Virus record (IMG/VR): IMGVR_UViG_3300036831_000148 | Span: 82,269-146,268 of that record | Strand: one strand, 5' to 3' | Origin: a virus | DNA: 64,000 nt | Shown: positions 30,669 to 38,323 of the stretch, in pieces | Layout of the letters: every line of letters starts with the position of its first letter | Position numbering within the stretch: the first letter of the stretch is position 1 | The notes under the pieces: generated by a model | What the model saw: the letters and a program-made list of their open reading frames with translations, nothing else | Told to the model about the DNA's origin: nothing | Databases searched by the model: none | Position numbers and translations under genes: made by a program

Positions 30669-31259
30669 TCACATCCTGGTAACGGTGAAGCCGGGGACCA
30701 TGGTCACGTCCGCCGGCTTGCGGGTGTAGGTACCCGGGACGCGGTAAGAGCGGCCGGCGGCGGGCATCTCGCGCAGGCACCCGACAGGCCGCGCGCTGGC
30801 CGCGCTGGTGTACAGGTAGAACAGTTCGGCGCCGGCGCCGCACACGGAACGCGTGACCGCAACGGCCGTGATGTCATGGGCGGGCACGGCCTCGCGCGGC
30901 GCGCTGCACTCGGATTCGCTGCAGCCCGCGTGCGGGTGCCAGTCTCCCGGGCCGGCGCCGCACGGGTCATCGCGCGTGCTGCGGCAGTAGTAGTAGCCGA
31001 CGCGGGCCTGGGAGCAGTGGTTGGCGCGGACGCGGTCCCTCTCGGCCTCGCTGCGGTCATTCAGTTCAGTGAAACGGACGCCGGCCTCCGCGCAGCGCTC
31101 GCGGTAGGCGTAGGCCTCAGCCTCGCTGAGCACGCGCTCAGCCTCGCGGCGGTAAGCGCTGGTCTCCCGCCATGCGGCCCCGTGCCGGTCACGGTCAAGC
31201 GCCGCGCGGCCGGCCGCCATCATCTCAGGGTCAAACTCGGGATAGTAAGCGTCAGTCAC
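30669..31259 (-). CDS. Hypothetical Cys-rich protein, 196 aa
   Basis: The N-terminal half is a long charged helix (RREAERVLSEAEAYAYRERC); the middle is Cys/His-rich (YYYCRSTRDDPCGAGPGDWH, HAGCSESECS). GTG start. No family recognised. Confidence 0.7.
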   Translation of the reverse strand: MTDAYYPEFDPEMMAAGRAALDRDRHGAAWRETSAYRREAERVLSEAEAYAYRERCAEAGVRFTELNDRSEAERDRVRANHCSQARVGYYYCRSTRDDPCGAGPGDWHPHAGCSESECSAPREAVPAHDITAVAVTRSVCGAGAELFYLYTSAASARPVGCLREMPAAGRSYRVPGTYTRKPADVTMVPGFTVTRM

Positions 31260-31270
31260 GGCCGGGCCTC

Positions 31271-31486
31271 TCAGAATCCCATGAGCGCGTCAAGTACCGC
31301 GCTGTCCAGGGCAGGGGCCTCGATACCGCCGCGCGCGTAGGCTGCCGCGGCAGCCCGCACGTGCGGGAAGCGGTCCAGCATGTGGGCCGCCATCTGCGCC
31401 GTCTCGTCGTAGCCGAATTCGGCAGGGTCCCCCTTGACGCGGTCTATGGCGTCTGCCGTGTGCGCTAGCTGTATCGAGTCGTACAT
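31271..31486 (-). CDS. Hypothetical protein, 71 aa
   Basis: MYDSIQLAHTADAIDRVKGD and later QMAAHMLDRFPHVRAAAAAY; helical, no motif. First gene of the unit running to 30327. Shared leader upstream. Confidence 0.7.
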   Translation of the reverse strand: MYDSIQLAHTADAIDRVKGDPAEFGYDETAQMAAHMLDRFPHVRAAAAAYARGGIEAPALDSAVLDALMGF

Positions 31487-31518
31487 GGTGCCTGCCCCTC
31501 TCGGTTGCCTGTGGCCCT

Positions 31519-31549
31519 ACTGTACAGGGTCAGCTTGACTAGAGTCAAG
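31519..31549 (-). promoter_or_regulatory. Palindrome promoter for 31486
   Basis: CTTGACTCTAGTCAAG (31534-31549), spacer 18, -10 TACAGT. Confidence 0.8.
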
Positions 31550-31572
31550 AGGCTAGGCAGGAGAGGGGACAG

Positions 31573-31612
31573 AAAAACCGGGCGCGTTCATCTTTCATCA
31601 AACGCGCCCGGT
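31573..31612 (-). terminator. Intrinsic terminator after 31641
   Basis: Stem ACCGGGCGCGTT/AACGCGCCCGGT (31577-31588/31601-31612) followed on the minus strand by TTTTTC. Confidence 0.8.
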
Positions 31613-31640
31613 CTCCCGGTATCCAGTTGTCACAGCATAG

Positions 31641-31865
31641 CTAGGCAGGGGGCAGGCCGGCCAGGGCCTCGCTCACCTGCCACGCGGGCAAGCGCAGGCC
31701 GCCAGCGTCGGCGAGCGCCGTAGCCGTCTCGCGGTCGGGCGCGTACACGGCCGCCGTGTCAAACAGCCAGCACCGCAGCCCGGCCGCGCCGCCGTAGCCG
31801 GGCAGGCAGCCCGGCGCGCGGAAGCGGAACACGGCGCGGCCGGGCTCGCGAAAGTCCACGTCCAC
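31641..31865 (-). CDS. Hypothetical protein, 74 aa
   Basis: MDVDFREPGRAVFRFRAPG, then RCWLFDTAAVYAPDRETA. Probably a small beta/alpha fold. Overlaps the stop of 31865 by one base; last gene of its unit. Confidence 0.65.
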   Translation of the reverse strand: MDVDFREPGRAVFRFRAPGCLPGYGGAAGLRCWLFDTAAVYAPDRETATALADAGGLRLPAWQVSEALAGLPPA

Positions 31866-32467
31866 TAGAACCCCAGGGCGGTACCGTAAGCGCGGTCAGC
31901 CTCGCTGACCAGGCGTGCCGCGTGGTCAATGGCGCGGGCAAGGCCCCGCGCCGCTAGCCGCAGGTCGGTACGGACCGTGTAGAAGTCCACCAGCCTGCGC
32001 GGGTACTGCTCAGGCTCAGCAGTGAAGGGGAGGCCGCTGCCGCCGGGAACGTCCATGCCGGCCGCGCGCAGCCGCGCGTAAAAGTTCTTTGACTCGTCAT
32101 GCGTGCGGGTCACGTAGTGGATTTCGTGCCCCATGATGACGTGCCCGGTCGCAATGCGGTCAAGCAGCATGGACACGCCGGCCGGGCAGCCCTCGCCGCG
32201 CGCCATCTCCCGCAGCGTCTCGCGGGTCCCGTAGGGAACGAACTGGGCGGGCTGGTCACTGTGGGGAACCGCCCACTTGCACGCTTCGGTAATGCACTGG
32301 TGGCCGGCGCCACGGTGCCCCATGAGGCAAAGGTGGTAGCCCTCTTCGCACACGTAGACCTCATGGCCGGCGTAGGTGACGCCGGCCAGCTCCCACGGCG
32401 CGCCGCACGGGTCAAGCTGGGGGGTGACCGCGGCGCTGGTCCGCTGGTCAAGGATGATGATCGTCAC
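31865..32467 (-). CDS. Hypothetical protein, 200 aa
   Basis: MTIIILDQRTSAAVTPQLD; Cys/His-rich middle (YVCEEGYHLCLMGHRGAGHQ, CITEAC) and helical C-terminus (LARAIDHAARLVSEADRAYG). The GHxxHYV segment (MGHEIHYV) recalls metal sites but does not define a family. Confidence 0.7.
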   Translation of the reverse strand: MTIIILDQRTSAAVTPQLDPCGAPWELAGVTYAGHEVYVCEEGYHLCLMGHRGAGHQCITEACKWAVPHSDQPAQFVPYGTRETLREMARGEGCPAGVSMLLDRIATGHVIMGHEIHYVTRTHDESKNFYARLRAAGMDVPGGSGLPFTAEPEQYPRRLVDFYTVRTDLRLAARGLARAIDHAARLVSEADRAYGTALGF

Positions 32468-32499
32468 TTGCTGCCTGCCTCTCGGTTGCCTGTGGCCCT

Positions 32500-32530
32500 A
32501 CTGTACAGGGTCAGCTTGACTAGAGTCAAG
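32500..32530 (-). promoter_or_regulatory. Palindrome promoter for 32467
   Basis: CTTGACTCTAGTCAAG (32515-32530), spacer 18, -10 TACAGT. Sequence around it is nearly identical to the 31519 promoter. Confidence 0.8.
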
Positions 32531-32533
32531 AGA

Positions 32534-32785
32534 CTAGCAGGCGCTCGCGTGCTCGCACCGCGTGCCGCCGTGCCCCAGGTCAGCCGCGTACCAGCGGACC
32601 AGCGGCCAGCCCTCCGGGTGTACCAGCACGTCCGTCCGGTAAGTCGCGAACGAGAAACCCTGCTCGCGCGCGGCGGCATCCAGCCTGTCCGCGTAACCGG
32701 GTACCTCGGTGTCCGGAATGGTGAGCTCTGCCTGCTCTATGGCGCCAGGGCTCTCTGTCGTCCATGCGTACGTCCGGAGTTTCAC
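32534..32785 (-). CDS. Hypothetical protein, 83 aa
   Basis: MKLRTYAWTTESPGAIEQAE; later GTRCEHASAC at the end. Single-gene unit with shared leader. No family recognised. Confidence 0.7.
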   Translation of the reverse strand: MKLRTYAWTTESPGAIEQAELTIPDTEVPGYADRLDAAAREQGFSFATYRTDVLVHPEGWPLVRWYAADLGHGGTRCEHASAC

Positions 32786-32819
32786 GGGGTGCCTGCCTCT
32801 CGCTCGGTTGCCTGCCCCT

Positions 32820-32850
32820 ACAGTACAGGGTCAGCTTGACTAGAGTCAAG
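32820..32850 (-). promoter_or_regulatory. Palindrome promoter for 32785
   Basis: CTTGACTCTAGTCAAG (32835-32850), spacer 18, -10 TACTGT. Confidence 0.8.
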
Positions 32851-32854
32851 AGTA

Positions 32855-32898
32855 CAGCGCCGCTCGCGCCGGCGGGGAGGCTAGCGCGAGCGGCGCTG
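32855..32898 (-). terminator. Hairpin after the RecA-like ATPase gene
   Basis: Arms CAGCGCCGCTCGCG (32855-32868) and CGCGAGCGGCGCTG (32885-32898), just past the stop at 32904. Confidence 0.65.
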
Positions 32899-32903
32899 CA
32901 TTA

Positions 32904-34241
32904 TCACACGCGCGGTACTCCGAGCCTGGCGAGGTAATCCGGTACGGGAACAGGGTCGCCAGGAACGCCGGCCCGTACCCCGGCGGGAGCCGGGGCAGGA
33001 TCCGGGGCACTCGGGCGCGCGGTGCCCGGCCTGACCCCGTAAACCCGGTCTGAGCCGTCAGGGTGGGCGTAGCGGGCTACGTGCACGGCTTCCCGGTCGG
33101 GAAGGGCTCGCCAGGTCAGCACCGCGCCGGCGTCCGCTGCGGCAGCGGCGCGTGCATCCTCGCGCGTGGCGAACTCCCCGGGAAGGTAGATGTTCGCGTC
33201 CGGGCAGCGGTCACGGCGTACCAGGCAGAGAACCGCGAACGGCCCGGGGTCGCTGTCGGCCGGCGGGGCGGCCGTGCCCGCGGTCAGGGCGAGCACGGGC
33301 CGCGAGCGCTGCAGTTCCGCCGTGCCGGCGAGCTCAGCGGCCGCAATGCGGGCGCTGCGGGCGCTGGCCGAAGCCACGAACTCAGCGTGGGCAGCCACCC
33401 CCAGGCCCGTTATGACGTACCGCTGAGGTTCCGCGCCGCTGCCGTTGGCCTTTTCCTGCAGGATGACCCGTACCCGCTCGTCTTCCGGGCTGAGGTCAAC
33501 GCGCAGCACCACGCGCAGCGAGTCAAGCACCGCCGGCGAGCCGGCCACCTTCCCGTCCTTGGTGAAGTGGTGCAAGATCACGAACGCGATGTCAGCGGCT
33601 CGCGCGAACTCGGCCAGCTCGACCATGACGCGCCTGGCCCGCTGCCGGTAGTCAATCGAGTAGCCGTCAGACAGCAGCGCGGACAGCGAGTCAGCTACCA
33701 CCATGCCGACGCGCGGGGTTCCCTGCTCGTCGGCCTCGCGGTTCATCATGCTGACAACCTGGGCGATGCGCGGGCAGTCAGCTGGGATGGTGACCAGCCC
33801 GCCGTCTAGCCAGCGCGAGAGGTTATGGACGAGGTGAATAGCGCCGTCCGGGCCTTCGCCAGCCAGCTCAGGCTCTAGGCCGAACTCGGCTACCGCGCGC
33901 GCGATGGCGGCGCGCAGCCGCGGCGCCAGGTCCTCGTAGGCGTCATCCTCGCCAGGGCCGGTGATCCACAGCACGCGGACGGGCTCGCGCCGCTCCTCCT
34001 GGTCGTCGCCGGGGAACGGGAGGCCGAGAACCAGCCGCGCGGCCACGGCCGCCGTGAGGAAGCCCTTGCCCGTGCCGCCTTTCGCGGCGATGACAACGGG
34101 TGACCCTACCGGGATGTAGCCGCGCCACCACCAGCGCCGCTCAATAACCGGGTAGCTCCCGAAACCAGGGGCGACGCGCCCGGATCCGGGAACTGGGCTA
34201 GGTGCGGGCTGCACCTCAGCCAGCACGTCAGTTAGCGACAT
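32904..34241 (-). CDS. RecA-like AAA ATPase (RepA/AAA_25 type)
   Basis: 445 aa from ATG 34241, which follows GAAAGGCAGGCGCTT. The Walker A is unusual, AAKGGTGKGF (about 46-55), as in hexameric RepA/AAA_25 helicase-like proteins. WITGPGEDDAYEDLAPRL, Walker B VGMVVADSLSALLSDG (about 178-193) and the sensor-like ILHHFTKDGKVAGS follow. Such proteins are found in plasmids and phages, often as replication helicases or primase partners. It is expressed from its own palindrome promoter, away from the replication cluster, so an accessory role is possible. C-terminal ~120 residues are Pro/Ala-rich. Confidence 0.8.
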   Translation of the reverse strand: MSLTDVLAEVQPAPSPVPGSGRVAPGFGSYPVIERRWWWRGYIPVGSPVVIAAKGGTGKGFLTAAVAARLVLGLPFPGDDQEERREPVRVLWITGPGEDDAYEDLAPRLRAAIARAVAEFGLEPELAGEGPDGAIHLVHNLSRWLDGGLVTIPADCPRIAQVVSMMNREADEQGTPRVGMVVADSLSALLSDGYSIDYRQRARRVMVELAEFARAADIAFVILHHFTKDGKVAGSPAVLDSLRVVLRVDLSPEDERVRVILQEKANGSGAEPQRYVITGLGVAAHAEFVASASARSARIAAAELAGTAELQRSRPVLALTAGTAAPPADSDPGPFAVLCLVRRDRCPDANIYLPGEFATREDARAAAAADAGAVLTWRALPDREAVHVARYAHPDGSDRVYGVRPGTARPSAPDPAPAPAGVRAGVPGDPVPVPDYLARLGVPRV

Positions 34242-34275
34242 AAGCGCCTGCCTTTCATCGGTTGCTCTACCTGCG

Positions 34276-34305
34276 ATGATATAGCAGGGCTTGACTTGAG
34301 TCAAG
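34276..34305 (-). promoter_or_regulatory. Palindrome promoter for 34241
   Basis: CTTGACTCAAGTCAAG (34290-34305), spacer 17, -10 TATCAT. Confidence 0.8.
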
Positions 34306-34313
34306 ACAAGCAG

Positions 34314-34349
34314 CAGCCCGCCAGGCCACCCGGGGGGCCTGGCGGGCTG
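34314..34349 (-). terminator. Hairpin after 34359
   Basis: CAGCCCGCCAGGCC and GGCCTGGCGGGCTG, 14 bp; shares the GCCCGCCAGG arm with the terminators at 27982 and 30111. Confidence 0.65.
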
Positions 34350-34358
34350 GTCAGGGGG

Positions 34359-34826
34359 TTAGCGGGGCTGAGCCTCGCGCATGCGCCAGTAGTCGAATAC
34401 CACGCGGTCGCGGACGTTCGGGTTAAGCGTGTGCACCGTGCGAACGCCGTACGCGCCGTCCTGGGTGACCAGCGCCAGCGTGTACTGAGCGTTACTCATG
34501 GCCGCGGTCATCAGGACCGGCTGCAGCGCGTAGAACCCGCCCGGCCCCATCCCGTCGCGCGGGTCACCGCTCAGGAACTCGCCGTGCGACTCGGCGGCGT
34601 ACCCGTACAGGACCCGCGTCGTACCCCACGTGCCCGCGTCCGGAAGGTCGTTCTCCAGGGTCAGGCCGCGCTCCGTCATCCAGCGGTCAAGGCCGGCCCG
34701 CGTCTCGAACGCGGTGTGGGACATTGACCCGTTGCTGACTATGAACCAGTAAGGGCCGTGCCGCTCGTGCTGCTCGGCCGTCAGCGAGGTAACTTGCAGC
34801 TTGTCAAAAACCTGCCGGTAAACCAT
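34359..34826 (-). CDS. Hypothetical protein, 155 aa
   Basis: MVYRQVFDKLQVTSLTAEQH; ETRAGLDRWMTERGLTLEND; C-terminal RVVFDYWRMREAQPR. Soluble single-gene unit with leader CGAAGGGCAGGCACCC before the ATG. No family recognised. Confidence 0.75.
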   Translation of the reverse strand: MVYRQVFDKLQVTSLTAEQHERHGPYWFIVSNGSMSHTAFETRAGLDRWMTERGLTLENDLPDAGTWGTTRVLYGYAAESHGEFLSGDPRDGMGPGGFYALQPVLMTAAMSNAQYTLALVTQDGAYGVRTVHTLNPNVRDRVVFDYWRMREAQPR

Positions 34827-34859
34827 GGGTGCCTGCCCTTCGGTTGGTTGCCTGGGGCC

Positions 34860-34890
34860 AGTTTACCGGCAGATCTTGACTAGAGTCAAG
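34860..34890 (-). promoter_or_regulatory. Palindrome promoter for 34826
   Basis: CTTGACTCTAGTCAAG (34875-34890), spacer 18, -10 TAAACT. Confidence 0.8.
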
Positions 34891-34893
34891 AGA

Positions 34894-35238
34894 TTACCTG
34901 GCGGGCCTGGTGAACTCCCCGCAGGTCTGGCACCACCCGGCCTGGTACTTGGCGCACAACTCACAGGCCGCGCTGCCGCACCCGTCCGAGCTGTGGTAAA
35001 CGTGCGAGTCGAACGTCTCGGTTACCGGGTCAAAGTCGCCGAATGTAGAAGTGCTGAGGATGTTGAAGCACACCGGGCAGGAGGTTTCCGCCATGCGCTG
35101 GCAGTCACCGCACCCGGGGAACCGGGCGAAGTTCTCCGCGCAGTGCATCACGTTGACCGTTGCCGAGTGCCGGCCGTCCGCTGTCGGCTTGTCCGCAGCG
35201 CGCGGGAGCCGGTAGGCGTAGCTCCTGGGCCCGCTCAT
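34894..35238 (-). CDS. Cys-rich zinc protein, 114 aa
   Basis: Several Cys pairs: FPGCGDCQRM, SCPVCFN, DGCGSAACELCAKY and WCQTCGEF. Probably two or three zinc knuckles with a beta segment between. Overlaps the upstream stop; ends 3 nt before the palindrome at 34875. Confidence 0.7.
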   Translation of the reverse strand: MSGPRSYAYRLPRAADKPTADGRHSATVNVMHCAENFARFPGCGDCQRMAETSCPVCFNILSTSTFGDFDPVTETFDSHVYHSSDGCGSAACELCAKYQAGWCQTCGEFTRPAR

Positions 35239-35468
35239 GCCCCCGCCGCCTGCCCGGCCGCAACCGCCTCGTAACGCTCGGTATCGTGGTCAAAGGTCAG
35301 CAGGTGACCGGGCGCGGCCAGGTCCGGCCCCTTGGTCATGTGCACCGCGCCGACGTCACGAGCCCAGCTCATGAGCCTGCGCGCGCGGGTGTTGGAGACC
35401 AGCGTGCCCGCGGGCGACTGGCCGGAGGTGAGCCAGCTAAACGCCTGGTCGTGAGTCATCGGGTCCAT
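35235..35468 (-). CDS. Hypothetical protein, 77 aa
   Basis: MDPMTHDQAFSWLTSGQSPA, then RARRLMSWARDVGAVHMTKG; may be a small winged-helix-like fold. First gene of the unit, leader GAGGGGCAGGCACATG. Confidence 0.65.
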   Translation of the reverse strand: MDPMTHDQAFSWLTSGQSPAGTLVSNTRARRLMSWARDVGAVHMTKGPDLAAPGHLLTFDHDTERYEAVAAGQAAGA

Positions 35469-35498
35469 GTGCCTGCCCCTCGTTGGTTGCCTGCGCCC

Positions 35499-35529
35499 AT
35501 CTTACCGGCAAGGCTTGACTAGAGTCAAG
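35499..35529 (-). promoter_or_regulatory. Palindrome promoter for 35468
   Basis: CTTGACTCTAGTCAAG (35514-35529), spacer 18, -10 TAAGAT. Confidence 0.8.
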
Positions 35530-35538
35530 GTACAGGCT

Positions 35539-35814
35539 CTAGCGCACCGCCACAGACAGCCGGGGGAGGCCACTAATCCAGTTCTCTAGCGCCTGGTCGC
35601 GGCGCCGCTGCTGCGCTGCCGTCAGCCTGGAGGCCGGGTCGTACCAGATGCCGCGCCCGGCCGTGTAGCGCGTCTCCAGGCTGCTCGCGGCGAGGGTGAC
35701 GGTACCGTCGTCGTTTACCGCCACGTCGGCCCACAGGGGCACGAACCTGCGCCACCACTCAGCGGGGCGCGGGAAGGCGGGCGCGTCGATCTTGCCCTGG
35801 TCAATGACGATCAT
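35539..35814 (-). CDS. Hypothetical protein, 91 aa
   Basis: ATG 35814 (MIVIDQGKIDAPAFPRP) overlaps the upstream stop (ATGA); a longer frame upstream is the shadow of the preceding gene. Trp-rich middle (AEWWRRFVPLWADVAVNDDG). Last gene of the three-gene unit from 36565. Confidence 0.7.
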   Translation of the reverse strand: MIVIDQGKIDAPAFPRPAEWWRRFVPLWADVAVNDDGTVTLAASSLETRYTAGRGIWYDPASRLTAAQQRRRDQALENWISGLPRLSVAVR

Positions 35815-36086
35815 GATTCCTCGCTGCCGGTAAACCGGAAGTCCACGCCGGCGCACAGGCCGGACGCCGCGCTGTTGTCGGCGAAGGTGACGGAGTAGCG
35901 GGTCCACGGATTCGAGCCGTGCGACTCGACTCTGGTCACGACGCCTTTAAGGCCCGCAGGGATCGGGAGAAGGTACCTGGCGTAGTCAGGATCCCCCCAG
36001 CCGGGGAAGTCAGCGGACCGGCGGCGGTGCCGCGCGCCGAGCGCAGACACCGGCCGCCCCTTGTCGCCGTCGTGAACGTTGCTCAC
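35811..36086 (-). CDS. Hypothetical protein, 91 aa
   Basis: MSNVHDGDKGRPVSALGARH; beta-rich centre (LKGVVTRVESHGSNPW, RYSVTFADNSA). Overlaps both neighbours. No family recognised. Confidence 0.7.
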   Translation of the reverse strand: MSNVHDGDKGRPVSALGARHRRRSADFPGWGDPDYARYLLPIPAGLKGVVTRVESHGSNPWTRYSVTFADNSAASGLCAGVDFRFTGSEES

Positions 36087-36565
36087 GCGGTAGCCTCGCC
36101 GCGCTCGTGGTCAGGCCAGATCCAGTTATAGCCGCCGCTGCCGAACTCCGGGCCACCGAACGGCGTGCCGTTGCGGTCAAGCCGGGGAGGCAGGTAGCGG
36201 CGCGTGCCGCCCGCCAGGGCGAACAGCCAGCCGGACATGTCGTACGGGTAGCTGTCCACCACGCCGACGCGCGCGGCTATGGCCGCGGTCAGGTGCGGCT
36301 CGGGGCAGTGGCACCCGTTGATGACGTGGCAGAAACTCGCGTGGCTGCCGGTGATGCTGGCCGCCGCCTGCTCGCGCGAGGTGAAGCCGCTGCCCCACTC
36401 GCCGCACAGCAGGCACTCGGCGCAGTACGCCATGTCAGGGTGCCTGCTGTGCCAGGTGCGGTAGCGCGCGGTGCGCTGCTCGCGGAGGGCCCTGTCAAAC
36501 TTCACGAACCCGGGCACGTACGCCAGGCGCACGGGCCGGGCCGCGGCGGTCGGGGTGATGGTCAT
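36083..36565 (-). CDS. Hypothetical Cys/His protein, 160 aa
   Basis: YCAECLLCGEWGSGFTSREQ followed by HASFCHVINGCHCPEPH (about 48-95), probably zinc-binding. Its leader GCGAAAGGCAGGCAGCC immediately before the ATG is the best match to the antisense loop of the large RNA at 44697. Confidence 0.75.
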   Translation of the reverse strand: MTITPTAAARPVRLAYVPGFVKFDRALREQRTARYRTWHSRHPDMAYCAECLLCGEWGSGFTSREQAAASITGSHASFCHVINGCHCPEPHLTAAIAARVGVVDSYPYDMSGWLFALAGGTRRYLPPRLDRNGTPFGGPEFGSGGYNWIWPDHERGEATA

Positions 36566-36621
36566 GGCTGCCTGCCTTTCGCGGTCAGGCGGGGGGCCTT
36601 ACGGCCACCCCGCGTGACTCC

Positions 36622-36651
36622 ACTATAAGGCTTGTCTTGACTTGAGTCAAG
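36622..36651 (-). promoter_or_regulatory. Palindrome promoter for 36565
   Basis: CTTGACTCAAGTCAAG (36636-36651), spacer 17, -10 TATAGT; the stop of the upstream 85-aa gene lies in the palindrome. Confidence 0.8.
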
Positions 36652-36904
36652 ATGATGACGACAGCACTTCCCGGCCCGCTCCGGTCAGCTCAAGCGCGTA
36701 CGGCCCGGCAACAGTCCCCGGGCTCACCAGCCCGGCCGCGATGGCACGGTCAACCGAACGGTAACCGAACTGCAGGCCGCACTGCAGGCCTGTCTCCGGG
36801 TGCGGCGCCACGTGGCGGGCCGGCCCGATCTTCGCGCACCCCGGGTTAGCCGCCACGTAGGCGAGCACCTCGCGCATCCGGGGGCCGACGCGGGGCGCTC
36901 TCAT
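36647..36904 (-). CDS. Hypothetical winged-helix-like protein, 85 aa
   Basis: MREVLAYVAANPGCAKIGPA, then GYRSVDRAIAAGLVSPGTV and YALELTGAGREVL: the helix-turn-helix-wing order of small wHTH proteins. It could be an element regulator. TGA inside the next palindrome. Confidence 0.6.
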   Translation of the reverse strand: MRAPRVGPRMREVLAYVAANPGCAKIGPARHVAPHPETGLQCGLQFGYRSVDRAIAAGLVSPGTVAGPYALELTGAGREVLSSSS

Positions 36905-37404
36905 GACACAGCCTGAAGGGTAGCCGCGAGCTCGACCCAGCGCAGTTGGTAGCCCGTGCGCCAGTGCCGCGAGCGGCGCCGGGAGATCATGTCATCGCTG
37001 GTGGTCAGTTCGCCGGCCACCCAGTCCGCATCGCACTGCGCGATGCCGGCGGCGGCCTGCTCGGCCTCGGCCTGCGTGCCCGGGGTACGGCGGCCGAGGT
37101 TGAACGTAGGCGTGCTGAACGGCGCGAGGGCGGGCCGGAAGCTGCCGCAGCCGGCGCAGCCGGGCGCGAGGCAGGTACCGCCCTCGCCGTGGTCCACGCC
37201 GCGGTGCGCGCACGCGCACAGCATCCGCAGCCGGATCACCGCGAAGCGGATGCGCCCGAACTCCTCCGGGCGAGCCGGGCGGACGCACCCGCCGAGCAGT
37301 TCGGCCAGGTTCTCGTCTGTCGGCTGCTGGCCGTCGCGCGCGTCCACGATGAACTTAACCCCGTAGCGCTCCCAGCGCCGGGCGAGTGCTTTCTCTGATG
37401 CCAC
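36901..37404 (-). CDS. Hypothetical Cys-rich protein, 167 aa
   Basis: MASEKALARRWERYGVKFIV; Cys/His block LCACAHRGVDHGEGGTCLAP then GCAGCGSFRP (about 62-92), likely zinc-binding. ATGA overlap to the winged-helix-like gene. Confidence 0.7.
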   Translation of the reverse strand: MASEKALARRWERYGVKFIVDARDGQQPTDENLAELLGGCVRPARPEEFGRIRFAVIRLRMLCACAHRGVDHGEGGTCLAPGCAGCGSFRPALAPFSTPTFNLGRRTPGTQAEAEQAAAGIAQCDADWVAGELTTSDDMISRRRSRHWRTGYQLRWVELAATLQAVS

Positions 37405-37439
37405 GGTGTCCTGCCTTCCGGTCGGCTGCCTGTCCCCTG

Positions 37440-37469
37440 ATCATATGCTCTGACTTGACTAGAGTCAAG
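37440..37469 (-). promoter_or_regulatory. Palindrome promoter for 37404
   Basis: CTTGACTCTAGTCAAG (37454-37469), spacer 17, -10 TATGAT. Confidence 0.8.
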
Positions 37470-37477
37470 ATAAACGC

Positions 37478-37508
37478 CAAGGCCCCCGGGGTGACCCCGG
37501 GGGCCTTG
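37478..37508 (-). terminator. Intrinsic terminator after 37517
   Basis: CAAGGCCCCCGGGG-tca-CCCCGGGGGCCTTG, 8 nt past the stop, then GCGTTTATC. Confidence 0.75.
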
Positions 37509-37516
37509 CGCTGCGG

Positions 37517-37696
37517 CTAGAACGCGTAGGCACGCAGGCCCTGGCGGCTGCCACGGCGCTCGCGGCGGGTGTAGCTCACCTTGACCAGGCCGCGCCGTCC
37601 GTGGTTCCAGCGGTGCGCCCTGTGGAGCCGGCTGAACGCCTCTACCTCGGTGGCGGTCTTGCAGGGGCGGTTGTGCATCTTCTCAACATCGTTCAC
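37517..37696 (-). CDS. Small basic protein, 59 aa
   Basis: GTG 37696 with GAAGGGCAGGCAACCC upstream. MNDVEKMHNRPCKTATEVEA, then HRWNHGRRGLVKVSYTRRER. Strongly basic; could bind RNA or DNA. Too short for standard callers but framed by promoter and terminator. Confidence 0.65.
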   Translation of the reverse strand: MNDVEKMHNRPCKTATEVEAFSRLHRAHRWNHGRRGLVKVSYTRRERRGSRQGLRAYAF

Positions 37697-37731
37697 GGGT
37701 TGCCTGCCCTTCGCTGTGGTGTTGTACCTTC

Positions 37732-37761
37732 ATCGTAGTGCAGAGCTTGACTGGAGTCAAG
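37732..37761 (-). promoter_or_regulatory. Palindrome promoter for 37696
   Basis: CTTGACTCCAGTCAAG (37746-37761), spacer 17, -10 TACGAT. Confidence 0.8.
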
Positions 37762-37765
37762 ACAT

Positions 37766-37801
37766 AGGACAGCCCCCGGAAGATCTTCCGGGGGCTGTCC
37801 T
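37766..37801 (-). terminator. Hairpin after 37811
   Basis: Perfect inverted repeat AGGACAGCCCCCGGAAGA... over 36 nt, 9 nt past the stop. Confidence 0.7.
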
Positions 37802-37810
37802 GCCGGGGGG

Positions 37811-38218
37811 TCAGAGGCCGGCTACGAGGTACTCGGCGAGGTCGGCCAGGGTGACCGGCTCAAGGTTCCGCCGGACGATCCGCCAGTAGCGCCCTTCGTC
37901 CCCGCCCAAGTCAGCGGCGTTGACCTTGTCGCCCTTGTCCGCGAGCACGACCAGGATCTTGCCGGCCATCCTGCCGACCTTGGGGCGGACGAACTCACCG
38001 GGGGAGTAGTAGCGGTACGTCTCCGGCGCGGGCTGGGCCTGCGCGGTGCCCCCGCCAGCCTCGCCGGTGACCGGGAGCACGAACTCCTTGGCCGCCTTCA
38101 GTTGCCGCCCGTTCTGCTCCAGGCCGTAAGAGACCCTGTTGACCTTGGCCACGGTCCACGTGCCCGGCCATTTGTCGCTGTCCACCCGGACCTTGTCGCC
38201 TACCTTGAACTCTTCCAT
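37811..38218 (-). CDS. SH3/KOW-like domain protein, 135 aa
   Basis: ATG 38218: MEEFKVGDKVRVDSDKWPG, TWTVAKVNRVSYGLEQNG is the small beta-barrel pattern of KOW/SH3-like domains; a second similar block follows (PGEFVRPKVGRMAGKILVV). C-terminal WRIVRRNLEPVTLADLAEYL. Compare the KOW-like protein at 52224. Confidence 0.65.
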   Translation of the reverse strand: MEEFKVGDKVRVDSDKWPGTWTVAKVNRVSYGLEQNGRQLKAAKEFVLPVTGEAGGGTAQAQPAPETYRYYSPGEFVRPKVGRMAGKILVVLADKGDKVNAADLGGDEGRYWRIVRRNLEPVTLADLAEYLVAGL

Positions 38219-38251
38219 CTTCCTGCCTCTCGCTTGACTGCCTGTAGCCCT

Positions 38252-38281
38252 ACTGTAGTGCAAGGCTTGACTAGAGTCAAG
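38252..38281 (-). promoter_or_regulatory. Palindrome promoter for 38218
   Basis: CTTGACTCTAGTCAAG (38266-38281), spacer 17, -10 TACAGT. Confidence 0.8.
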
Positions 38282-38285
38282 ACAC

Positions 38286-38317
38286 GAAACGGGCCACCTG
38301 CGCAGGTGGCCCGTTTC
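38286..38317 (-). terminator. Hairpin after 38324
   Basis: GAAACGGGCCACCTGC and its exact complement, 6 nt past the stop. Confidence 0.75.
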
Positions 38318-38323
38318 TGGCGG